A DNA stretch of 64,000 nt from Szabonella alba (GTDB lineage: Bacteria; Pseudomonadota; Alphaproteobacteria; Rhodobacterales; Rhodobacteraceae). Within the stretch, counting starts at the first letter, position 1, and every line of letters starts with the position of its first letter. The position numbers and the translations under genes are program-made. Positions 8,540-16,242 of the stretch are shown in pieces. The stretch is from positions 124,001-188,000 of the forward strand of contig NZ_JAESVN010000004.1 of the NCBI RefSeq assembly GCF_016765775.1, read 5' to 3'. The notes under the pieces were generated by a model, which was given only the letters and a program-made list of their open reading frames with translations, did not search any database and was not told the origin of the DNA.

Positions 8540-9367
8540 TCAGATCAGCGCCGCCCGCACCCGGGCCGAGACCCATTCCGACACCAGCACGGTGCCAAGG
8601 ATCAAAAGCAGGATCACCGCGACCTGCGGCCATGCCAGCACATTCAGGCTGGCCTGCAACTGCGCGCCGATCCCGCCTGCCCCCACCAGCCCCAGAATGG
8701 CGCTTTCGCGGATATTGATATCCCAGCGGAAAACCGAAATGCCGTAGAATGTCGGCAAAACCTGCGGCACGATGCCGTAATTCAGGATCTGCGCCTTGCT
8801 GGCGCCGGTCGCGGTCACCGCCTCGATCTGGTTGATATCGGTTTCCTCGATGGCCTCATACAGCAGCTTGCCGATAAACCCGACCGAGCGGAAGCCGATG
8901 GCAATGATCCCCGCCAGCAGCCCCGGCCCAAGGATCGACACCAGCAGCAGCGCCCAGATCAGCGAGTTGATCGACCGTGTCGCGACAATCAAGAACAGCG
9001 CGAAGGGCCGCAGCACAAGACGTGAGGGCGTGGTGTTGCTGGCCGCCATGAAGGCCAGCGGCACGGCAAGGATGATCCCCAACAGCGTGCCGAGTGTCGC
9101 GATGCTGATCGTATCCCAGAGCGGTTGCCAAAGCTGGCCCAGATATTCCCAGCGGGGCGGCAGGGCGCGGCTGAACAGATCCTGCGCCGCGCGCGGCGCG
9201 TCATAGACAAAGACCCACATTGTCCGGGCCGTCATCAGGTTCCAGCACCAGACGAACATCCCGACCATGAAGGCCCAGAACACCCAGAGCAGAAGTGCCG
9301 TGCGCGGCGTGCGATGCCGCCAGATCGTCGCATGTGTCACGCTGCCGGTTGTCACGCTGTCGGTCAT
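8540..9367 (-). CDS. phnE: Phosphonate ABC transporter permease PhnE (second copy)
   Basis: This 275-residue integral membrane protein has about six membrane segments and the binding-protein-dependent permease coupling loop (EAIEETDINQIEAVTATGAS). It matches PhnE, a permease for phosphonates or phosphate esters. It overlaps the preceding phnE by ATGA. The two permeases share the pattern R-E-S-A-(I/V)-x-G-(I/L)-V-G-A-G-G-I-G, so they are paralogues and probably form a heterodimer in the inner membrane. It is the last gene of phnD-phnC-phnE-phnE. Confidence 0.93.
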   Translation of the reverse strand: MTDSVTTGSVTHATIWRHRTPRTALLLWVFWAFMVGMFVWCWNLMTARTMWVFVYDAPRAAQDLFSRALPPRWEYLGQLWQPLWDTISIATLGTLLGIILAVPLAFMAASNTTPSRLVLRPFALFLIVATRSINSLIWALLLVSILGPGLLAGIIAIGFRSVGFIGKLLYEAIEETDINQIEAVTATGASKAQILNYGIVPQVLPTFYGISVFRWDINIRESAILGLVGAGGIGAQLQASLNVLAWPQVAVILLLILGTVLVSEWVSARVRAALI

Positions 9368-10176
9368 TTCACCAGCCTCCGCAGATGGCCCGAGGCATAT
9401 TCGCAGATCATCACGATTGCGATGATGATCAGCAGGATCGCGCCCGCACTGTCATATTCATACCGGCTGAGCGCGGTGTTCAGCGTGCCGCCGATCCCTC
9501 CCGCACCGACGATGCCGATCACGGCAGATTCGCGGAAATTGATGTCGAAGCGATAGGCCGACAACCCGATCAGCCGCGGCATGACCTGCGGTTGTACCGC
9601 GTAATTGACCAGTTGCAGCCATGAGGCCCCGGTCGCGCGGATCGCCTCGGACTGCGATTCGTCGATATCTTCGATATCCTCGGCCAGAAGCTTGCCGATG
9701 AAGCCGATCGTCGCGAAGGTCAGGGTCAGGAAACCCGCAAAGGCGCCAAAGCCGAACAGCGCGACAAAGAAGATCGCGACGATGATTTCCTGCAGCGCCC
9801 GGCTGGCTGCGATGATGCCCCGGCAGATCAGGTAGATCCAGCGCGGCGCGATGTTGCGCGCGGCCCCCAGCCCGATGGGAACCGACAGCGCCACCCCCAC
9901 AACGGTGGAGGTGAATGTCATCGTCAGGCTTTCCATCAGCCCGGTCGAGATATCGCGCCAGCGGGTCGTGAAATCGGGTTGCAGGAAGCCCCCGATGAAG
10001 CGCTGCCCGCGCTCCAGCCCGTCCATGACGCGGGTCCAGTTCACCTCGACCGAACCGATTGCAAGGACCAGATACAGGATCGCCCCGGTCCACAGGATGA
10101 TCCGCCACATGCGTGACTGCACCAGCTGCGGCGGACGCCGCCACTGGCCGGGATAGGGTTTTGCGGTTTCGGTCAT
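9364..10176 (-). CDS. phnE: Phosphonate ABC transporter permease PhnE (first copy)
   Basis: This 270-residue permease paralogue has a cytoplasmic N-terminus of about 25 residues, six probable membrane segments, the coupling loop EDIDESQSEAIRATGAS and the family pattern VGAGGIGGTL. The start is either the ATG at 10176, whose A is the last base of the phnC stop, or a GTG three bases upstream; I prefer the ATG. Tight coupling with phnC and the second phnE indicates one polycistronic transporter. Confidence 0.93.
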   Translation of the reverse strand: MTETAKPYPGQWRRPPQLVQSRMWRIILWTGAILYLVLAIGSVEVNWTRVMDGLERGQRFIGGFLQPDFTTRWRDISTGLMESLTMTFTSTVVGVALSVPIGLGAARNIAPRWIYLICRGIIAASRALQEIIVAIFFVALFGFGAFAGFLTLTFATIGFIGKLLAEDIEDIDESQSEAIRATGASWLQLVNYAVQPQVMPRLIGLSAYRFDINFRESAVIGIVGAGGIGGTLNTALSRYEYDSAGAILLIIIAIVMICEYASGHLRRLVK

Positions 10177-11003
10177 CACAGCGCATCCATCAGTTTCTTG
10201 GCCTGCGCACGCTCTTCTTCCTCGGCCTCGGCATCCTCGGACGCGCCCTTGCGCATCGCGGTCCAGTCCTCGGCGCCATAAATCGTCGTCAGCACATCCT
10301 CGGTCAGTTGCGCGGGCGTTCCGTCGAACACGACCCGCCCCGCCTGTAACCCGATGATGCGGTCGGTGAATTGCTGCGCCAGCACCACGTCGTGAATGTT
10401 GATGATTGCGGGCAGACCGCTTTCGCGGCAGATTTCGACGATCAGCCGCATGATCTGGCGCGAAGTGCGCGGATCAAGGCTGGCGGTCGGCTCGTCGATC
10501 AGCAGAAGTTCCGGCTCCTGTTCCAGCGCGCGCGCGATGCCCACGCGCTGCCGCTGCCCGCCCGACAGCGCATCGGCGCGCTTGTCGACATGGGCCGACA
10601 GGCCAACCCGGTCCAGCAGCCGGTAAGCCATCTGCACATCCTTGGCCGGATAGCGCCGCAGAAAGCTGCGCCAGAACCCGACATAGCCCAGACGGCCCGA
10701 CAGCACGTTTTCCATCACGGTCAGCCGCTCGACCAGCGCATATTCCTGAAAGATCATGCCGATGCGCCGCCTTGCGCGGCGCAATTCGGTATTGCTCAGA
10801 CGCGTGATATCGGCACCGTTCAGCCGCACCGCGCCTGCACTTGGTTCCACCAGCCGGTTGATGCAGCGGATCAACGTGGACTTGCCTGCCCCCGAGGGTC
10901 CGATCAGCCCGACAACCTGCCCTTTCGGCACGGTAAAGGACACATCCGACAAGGCCCGGTCGCCGGTTTTATAGGTCTTGGTAAGCGTCTCGACGGACAG
11001 CAT
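10176..11003 (-). CDS. phnC: Phosphonate ABC transporter ATP-binding protein
   Basis: This 275-residue ATPase has Walker [10 protein letters not shown], the ABC signature [10 protein letters not shown] and Walker B LLIDEP, with the PhnC-typical insertion around the Q-loop ([17 protein letters not shown]). It energises phosphonate uptake through the two downstream permeases. The last 30 residues are unusually acidic and basic ([17 protein letters not shown]), an extension of unknown role. GGAG seven bases before the ATG supports the start. A hairpin separates it from phnD. Confidence 0.95.
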   Translation of the reverse strand: MLSVETLTKTYKTGDRALSDVSFTVPKGQVVGLIGPSGAGKSTLIRCINRLVEPSAGAVRLNGADITRLSNTELRRARRRIGMIFQEYALVERLTVMENVLSGRLGYVGFWRSFLRRYPAKDVQMAYRLLDRVGLSAHVDKRADALSGGQRQRVGIARALEQEPELLLIDEPTASLDPRTSRQIMRLIVEICRESGLPAIINIHDVVLAQQFTDRIIGLQAGRVVFDGTPAQLTEDVLTTIYGAEDWTAMRKGASEDAEAEEEERAQAKKLMDAL

Positions 11004-11098
11004 CGCGGTCTCCGGTCTGGGGCGTGGCAGGGCCGGTCAGGGCACCCGCACGGACAAACATTTTACAAAGAGGAATACACAGGCGCAGAACAGTGGCG

Positions 11099-11127
11099 AA
11101 AGGGGCAAGGCCGCGCCCTGCCCCTTT
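11099..11127 (-). terminator. Intra-operon hairpin between phnD and phnC
   Basis: A perfect 9-bp stem (AAAGGGGCA / TGCCCCTTT) with an 11-base loop lies between the phnD stop and the phnC start. It has only a short T stretch on the minus strand. Such structures after binding-protein genes usually stabilise upstream mRNA or give partial termination; that role here is inferred. Confidence 0.65.
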
Positions 11128-11146
11128 GCCATGCCACCTTTGCAGG

Positions 11147-12094
11147 TCAGCTGCAGCTGTAGCTCACTTCCATGGCCGCATCGATCTCACGCACCACGCT
11201 CCAGTTGTCCTTGAAGGTGATCGGGATGAACTGTGCCTCGCCGGAGTTCTTGAACTCGGCTTCCATCGCCGTGCCTTCCCACACGAAGCTGAAGAAGGCC
11301 TCGCGGATCTTCTCCTGCAGTTCCGGCGTCAGGTTGTGCGCGACGCCATAGCCCGTGGTCGGGAAGGTTTCCGACTTGTAGATCGTCACGATCTGGTCGG
11401 GCGTGATGACATCCCGCTCGATCATGCGTTTGGCAACCGAATTCGCGATTGCGGCGGCGTCATAATCCTTGTTGGCAACCCCGAGGATGGAATTGTCATG
11501 TCCGCCGGAAAAGGCCGGTTCGAAATCGGTGCCCGCTTCCATGCCATAGGTGGCCTTCATCAGCGCCGACGGGGCCTTGAAGCCGGAATTGGACGTTTCC
11601 GCCGTGAAGGCCATCTTGCGGCCCTTGATATCCTCGACCTTCTCGATGCCGGAATCCGGATAGGTGATGAATTCCATCTCATAGCCGAAGCTGCCGTCTT
11701 CCCGCGCCATCATCGCGAAGGGGCGGAAGCCCGCACAGGCCACGGCCAGCGGGTTCGATCCGGTGTTGAAGCCCGCCACATGCAGACGTCCCGCCCGCAT
11801 CGCCTCGATCTGGGCGGCGTTCGATTGCACGGGGAAGAATTCGACCTGCTTGCCGGTCACTTCCGACATATGGTCCAGAAAGGGCTTCCAGACATCGGCA
11901 TAAACGGCGGGATCCTCGACCGGCGTATAGGCGAAAACCAGCATGGACGGATCGACATGCTGTGCCGGATCGGTCGGGATATCGGCGATGTAATCGCCAT
12001 CAGCATCTGTATAGCGTGCATCCAGCGGGAACTCGGCCGCAGCCGAGCCGGCAAAAAGCGTAAGCGCTGCTGCGGAAAGCAGAAGGTGTTTCAT
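11147..12094 (-). CDS. phnD: Phosphonate ABC transporter periplasmic binding protein
   Basis: This 315-residue protein has a Sec signal peptide ending in AGSAAA and a PhnD-type type-2 binding fold. The family regions LVFAYTPVEDP, MRAGRLHVAGFNTG and FKAPSALMKATYG are visible. It should capture phosphonates or related organophosphorus compounds and deliver them to PhnE/PhnC. AGGAGAG lies upstream of the ATG. A Pho-box-like site about 70 bases upstream suggests induction by phosphate starvation. No C-P lyase or other phosphonate-degrading gene is present in the window. Confidence 0.95.
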   Translation of the reverse strand: MKHLLLSAAALTLFAGSAAAEFPLDARYTDADGDYIADIPTDPAQHVDPSMLVFAYTPVEDPAVYADVWKPFLDHMSEVTGKQVEFFPVQSNAAQIEAMRAGRLHVAGFNTGSNPLAVACAGFRPFAMMAREDGSFGYEMEFITYPDSGIEKVEDIKGRKMAFTAETSNSGFKAPSALMKATYGMEAGTDFEPAFSGGHDNSILGVANKDYDAAAIANSVAKRMIERDVITPDQIVTIYKSETFPTTGYGVAHNLTPELQEKIREAFFSFVWEGTAMEAEFKNSGEAQFIPITFKDNWSVVREIDAAMEVSYSCS

Positions 12095-12162
12095 GGTCGT
12101 TCTCTCCTGTCATCGGTCCGTCGCTTGTTATGGGGTGCCGGTGACGGCGGGACGACGGTTAT

Positions 12163-12180
12163 GTAACATTGTGATGACAG
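12163..12180 (-). promoter_or_regulatory. Pho-box-like site upstream of phnD
   Basis: On the minus strand CTGTCAT is followed after four bases (CACA) by ATGTTAC. The first half is a perfect match to the PhoB half-site CTGTCAT; the second matches five of seven positions of CTGTCAC. It points toward phnD, whose ATG lies about 70 bases downstream, a sensible distance for PhoB activation. Confidence 0.7.
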
Positions 12181-12324
12181 CGCGGAATTTGTCCTTTGGT
12201 CAACAAAATCTTTCGGATGCCCGAAAAACGCGCAGAAACGCAGGCAGATTGCTGCAAGAGAAAGCATCGCCTGCCCCCCATTCCCCTGCCCTCGACGCTG
12301 CCCTTGGCCGCCAGCGACAGGGAA

Positions 12325-12876
12325 TCACCCCGTGGCAAAGACCCGTTCGGCAGGCAGATAGGCCGCCAGACGCCCGGCCATCGCCCAGTCGCGTTCGCCG
12401 CCGTAACCGCCCACCAGAATCGCGCCGTCGCCCGGGCAGGAGCCAAGGGCCGCACGGATCATCTCCGCCTGAACGCGGAAGGGTGACAGGACCGGCGGTG
12501 CAGGCCATGCCGCGTCCAGCGGGACCTCCAGCATCGCACCGGGCGTCAGTGGCGGGGTGGCAAGACCGATGCGCGCGGCCTTCACCGCCGCCAGATGGGC
12601 CTTGCGGTCGGGCGTGACCCCGCCGCCCCGTTCCATCCCCAGTGCATTCGACGAAAACAGGACCGCCACGACATCGCGCCCGGTCGTGGCGCGGATCCCG
12701 GCATAGGTGGAATAATCCAGCCCCAGTTCGGCGGCCCGTTTCAGACGCCCGCGCAGCACCTCAATCGGCAGATGCGGCAGCAGCGCCTTGCGCGCCGCCC
12801 CCCAGCAATGCCGCCGCCAAGCGGTCCCCGGCGCAAGCTCGGGGCCGCGGTTATGACCGATCCCTGCCCCCGTCAT
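12325..12876 (-). CDS. Conserved hypothetical protein coupled to riboflavin synthase
   Basis: This 183-residue protein is not recognised. It starts with GAGIGHNRGPEL, a GHNRGP motif seen at the N-terminus of several alphaproteobacterial hypothetical proteins. It then has a basic helical stretch (AARKALLPHLPIEVLRGRLKRA) and a middle part DYSTYAGIRATTGRDVVAVLFSSNALG. Its ATG overlaps the ribE stop (ATGA), so it is translated with riboflavin synthase. A link to flavin metabolism is only a guess from position. It also fits a general pattern of short host proteins with no known domain. Confidence 0.75.
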   Translation of the reverse strand: MTGAGIGHNRGPELAPGTAWRRHCWGAARKALLPHLPIEVLRGRLKRAAELGLDYSTYAGIRATTGRDVVAVLFSSNALGMERGGGVTPDRKAHLAAVKAARIGLATPPLTPGAMLEVPLDAAWPAPPVLSPFRVQAEMIRAALGSCPGDGAILVGGYGGERDWAMAGRLAAYLPAERVFATG

Positions 12877-13475
12877 CTTGCTGCCCAGTCCCGCAGCCGC
12901 GCCACATAGCGCGCCATCGTGTCGACCTCGATATTCACCCGGTCGCCGACCGCCACCCCGCCCCAAGTCGTGGCCTTTTGCGTATGGGGAATGAAATTCA
13001 CCCCGAAATCAGGGCCATCGACCTCATTCACCGTCAGCGATGTGCCGTTCAGCGCAACCGACCCCTTGGGGGCGATGAACCCGGCCAGCGCCTCGGGCGC
13101 GCGGAAGGTGACGCGGGTGCTGTCGCCCTCGCTGCGCATCGCCACCACCTCGGCCACGCCATCGACATGGCCCGAGACGATATGCCCGCCCAGTTCATCC
13201 CCGACCTTGAGCGCGCGTTCCAGATTGATCCGCCGCCCCGCCTGCCACCCGCCCAGCGTGGTTTTCGACAGGGTTTCGCCCGAAATCTGCACATCGAACC
13301 AGTTCTGCGGCGTGCGTCCAAGCGCGATCACGGTCAGGCAGACCCCCTCACAGGCGATGGAGGCACCGATATCAATGCCGGACGGATCATAGGCTGTGCC
13401 GATCCGCGCGCGCAGATCGCCTGCCTGTTCCAGTTCCAGAACCTGTCCGATATCGGTGATGATGCCCGTGAACAT
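12873..13475 (-). CDS. ribE: Riboflavin synthase, alpha subunit
   Basis: This 200-residue enzyme dismutates two lumazine molecules to riboflavin. The internal duplication of the family is visible: MFTGIITDIG...ACEGVCLTV in the first half and GHIVSGHVDG...LNGTSLTVNEV in the second. GGAGG six bases before the ATG fixes the start; longer frames upstream lack support. It is coupled by ATGA to a hypothetical gene and is separated from ribB-ribH by the phn transporter. ribD and a functional ribA are not in the window. Confidence 0.96.
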   Translation of the reverse strand: MFTGIITDIGQVLELEQAGDLRARIGTAYDPSGIDIGASIACEGVCLTVIALGRTPQNWFDVQISGETLSKTTLGGWQAGRRINLERALKVGDELGGHIVSGHVDGVAEVVAMRSEGDSTRVTFRAPEALAGFIAPKGSVALNGTSLTVNEVDGPDFGVNFIPHTQKATTWGGVAVGDRVNIEVDTMARYVARLRDWAAR

Positions 13476-13717
13476 GAAAAGCCTCCGTTTTTGCCACATC
13501 AAGGGGTAATCAGCCGCGCGGCGCGGCGCAAGGGCGGCCGCCATCCACAGATGCCGGGCCATAATTCCGCCGCGCTTTGCAATCAACTTGCGCGCAGGTG
13601 TTAACTTCTTCTTTACCAGCCCTCCCGGGCATGATGGATGGCAGACAGCCGCCCGATACAGGCAAATGCAACGGGCGGACGAAATGCAAGCGCCGGATAG
13701 GGCAACAGGGTTGCGAA

Positions 13718-15007
13718 ATGCGAATTTCGGGTGAGGACCGCCGGTTTCTGTTTCTTCAGGGCCCGCATGGGCCGTTTTTTCACCGGCTGGGCCGGATGCT
13801 GCGTCAGGCGGGCGCCACGGTGCAGCGCGTCGGCTTCAATCGGGGCGACCGCGCCTTCTGGTCTGACCGGGCGGGGTTCATCCCCTTTCGGGGCAGGCCC
13901 GAGGATTGGCCCGATGTCTTTGCCACGCTGATCGCCGAGCATCGCATCACCGATATCGTGCTTTACGGCGACACCCGCCCGATCCATGCCCATGCGGTAC
14001 GCATCGCGCGCAAGGCAGGGCTTGGCATACACGTCTTTGAAGAGGGGTATCTGCGGCCCCATTGGGTGACCTATGAACGCGGCGGCGCGAATGGCCATTC
14101 GCGGCTGATGCAGCAATCGGTGGCCGAGATGCAGGCCGCGCTGGCCCATTCCGACATGGACCTGCCCGATGCGCCCGCCCGTTGGGGCGACATGCGCCAG
14201 CACATGTTCTGGGGCGCGCTTTATCACTGGTTCGTGCTGACGGGGTTCTGGGATTTCCGCAACTTCCGCCCGCATCGCGCGCTGACGGTGCGGCAGGAGT
14301 TTCTTCTGTATTGCAGGCGGCTGCTGCTTTTGCCGTTCCATCGCTGGGAACGGATGCTGGCCTCGTTCCGCATCCGGCATGGCGGCTTTCCCTATCATCT
14401 GGTCCTGCTGCAACTGGAACATGATGCCAGTTTCCAGATGCATTCGCCCTTTTCCACGATGACCGAATTTCTTGCCGTGGTGATGGACGGGTTCGCCAAG
14501 GGGGCCGCGCCGCATCATCATCTGGTGTTCAAGGCCCATCCGCTTGAGGATGGCCGCGTGCCCGTCGCGCGTGAAATCCGCCGCCTTGCGCGCGAACACG
14601 GGGTCGCCGCCCGGGTGCATTTCGTGCGCGGTGGTAAACTTGCGGGACTTCTGAACCACGCGCGCTCGGCCGTGACCGTCAATTCCACCGCCGCACAGCA
14701 GGTGCTGTGGCGAGGGCTGCCGCTCAAGGTGTTCGGGCAGGCCGTCTATGCCAAACCCGAATTTGCGTCCTCACAACCGCTGGCGGAATTCTTTGCCCGC
14801 CCCACCCGGCCCGACAGCCGCGCCTATCGCGATTTCCGCCATTATCTGCTGGAAACCAGCCAGATCGCGGGGGGGTTCTATTCGTCTCGCGGGCGGCGCG
14901 AATTGCTGCGGCAGGTCGTCGACATGATGCTGTCCCCGGAAGATCCCTATGATGCGCTGCGCTCGGGAAACGCGGCACCACGGCAACAGTTGCGCGCCGT
15001 AAACTGA
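13718..15007 (+). CDS. kpsS: Capsule polysaccharide synthesis/export protein, KpsS family
   Basis: This 429-residue protein matches the KpsS/LipB capsule family: FLQGPHGPFFHRLGRML at the N-terminus, VFEEGYLRPHWVTYE near residue 110 and the C-terminal region VNSTAAQQVLWRGLPLKVFG. KpsS adds the first Kdo to the lipid anchor of group 2 capsules at the inner membrane. It is the first of three rightward capsule genes. The start at 13718 is the first ATG in register with the family N-terminus; its ribosome site is weak. Kdo transfer is inferred from family. Confidence 0.88.
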   Translation: MRISGEDRRFLFLQGPHGPFFHRLGRMLRQAGATVQRVGFNRGDRAFWSDRAGFIPFRGRPEDWPDVFATLIAEHRITDIVLYGDTRPIHAHAVRIARKAGLGIHVFEEGYLRPHWVTYERGGANGHSRLMQQSVAEMQAALAHSDMDLPDAPARWGDMRQHMFWGALYHWFVLTGFWDFRNFRPHRALTVRQEFLLYCRRLLLLPFHRWERMLASFRIRHGGFPYHLVLLQLEHDASFQMHSPFSTMTEFLAVVMDGFAKGAAPHHHLVFKAHPLEDGRVPVAREIRRLAREHGVAARVHFVRGGKLAGLLNHARSAVTVNSTAAQQVLWRGLPLKVFGQAVYAKPEFASSQPLAEFFARPTRPDSRAYRDFRHYLLETSQIAGGFYSSRGRRELLRQVVDMMLSPEDPYDALRSGNAAPRQQLRAVN

Positions 15008-15095
15008 CGCGCGGGCGATCTTCTGGCAATTTTCCCGGCCTTTCTGTAGGTTTGCAGAAAAAAGCTGAGGCAAAATCCAAAAAGGAGCCCGGGCA

Positions 15096-16235
15096 GTGAA
15101 AATCATGGCAAGGAAGGGGGCCAATGGGCTGGCCCTCGCATTGGCCGTTATGGCCATCGGATCCTGCGGTCTGCCGCGATCCGGACCCAACAAGTCCGAA
15201 ATCTTCGCGGGATCGGTGATGAAAGAGGGCGATGCCTTCATCGTCACGGTCAACAGCCGCGTCACCCGCGCCACCGCCGTCACCCCGGCGCTTGGCTTCG
15301 GATCCTCGTTCCGCAATGCTGGCGTCATGGGGTCCGACACGATCGCACCCGGTGACACGCTGTCGCTGACGATCTTCGAAAACGTCCGCGACGACCCGCT
15401 TCTGGGCAATACCGGGCAGCGCGTCTCGGTTCTGGAAACCGTGCAGGTCGATGGCTCGGGCTTTATCTTCATTCCCTATGCGGGCCGCATCAAGGCGGCG
15501 GGCCAGACGCCCGAGGGGCTGCGCGGCGCGATCACCCGCAAGCTGGACACCCAGACCCCCGATCCGCAGGTCACCGTGCAGCGCGTGGCCGGTGATGGCT
15601 CTACTGTCTCGGTCTCGGGCGCGGTCAGCGGTCAGGGCGTCTATCCGATCGAACGGCCCACCCGCACCCTGTCGGCGATGATCGCCCGGGCAGGCGGCGT
15701 TGCGATCGAGCCCGCCGTGGCGAAGGTCCGCGTCTCACGGGGCGGCCAGACCGGGCAGATCTGGCTTGAGGATCTTTACGCCAATCCCAGCCTCGATATC
15801 GGGCTGCGGGCAGGCGACCGGATCGTGATCGAACGGGACACCCGCGCCTTCGTGGCGCTTGGCGCGACGGGTGCGCAAAGTCGCGTGCCCTTTGAGACAC
15901 AGACGCTTTCCGCGATTGAGGCGATTGCGCAGGTCGGCGGGCTGAACACCGCGCTGGCGGATCCGACCGGGGTTTTCGTCTTCCGCAACGAACCGGCCGA
16001 GATTGCCAATGCGGTGCTGGGACGCAACGACCTGCGGGGCGATCAGCGCATGGTCTATGTGCTGGACCTGACCCAGCCGACCGGCATGTTCGAGGCCCGC
16101 GATTTCCTGATCCGCGACGGCGACACCGTCTATGTGACCGAGGCGCCTTTCGTGCAATGGCAGAAAACCCTTTCGGCCATCACCGGCACCGTCGGCGCGG
16201 CCGACAGCCTGGGTTCGGTCGGTTCCGGCAGTTGA
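15096..16235 (+). CDS. Polysaccharide export lipoprotein, Wza/KpsD-like
   Basis: This 379-residue outer-membrane exporter starts with GTG, fixed by AAGGAG eight bases upstream; the next ATG is too far away. A signal sequence ends in a lipobox (AIGSC). A Poly_export domain follows (DTIAPGDTLSLTIFEN, then DGSGFIFIPYAGRIKAAGQT). Two SLBB-like repeats follow (around VSGAVSGQGVYPI and VALGATGAQSRVPF). It should form the outer-membrane channel for capsule export. It lies between kpsS and kpsC, as expected for a capsule locus, and is probably co-transcribed with kpsC seven bases downstream. Confidence 0.9.
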   Translation: MKIMARKGANGLALALAVMAIGSCGLPRSGPNKSEIFAGSVMKEGDAFIVTVNSRVTRATAVTPALGFGSSFRNAGVMGSDTIAPGDTLSLTIFENVRDDPLLGNTGQRVSVLETVQVDGSGFIFIPYAGRIKAAGQTPEGLRGAITRKLDTQTPDPQVTVQRVAGDGSTVSVSGAVSGQGVYPIERPTRTLSAMIARAGGVAIEPAVAKVRVSRGGQTGQIWLEDLYANPSLDIGLRAGDRIVIERDTRAFVALGATGAQSRVPFETQTLSAIEAIAQVGGLNTALADPTGVFVFRNEPAEIANAVLGRNDLRGDQRMVYVLDLTQPTGMFEARDFLIRDGDTVYVTEAPFVQWQKTLSAITGTVGAADSLGSVGSGS

Positions 16236-16242
16236 GGCCCCG

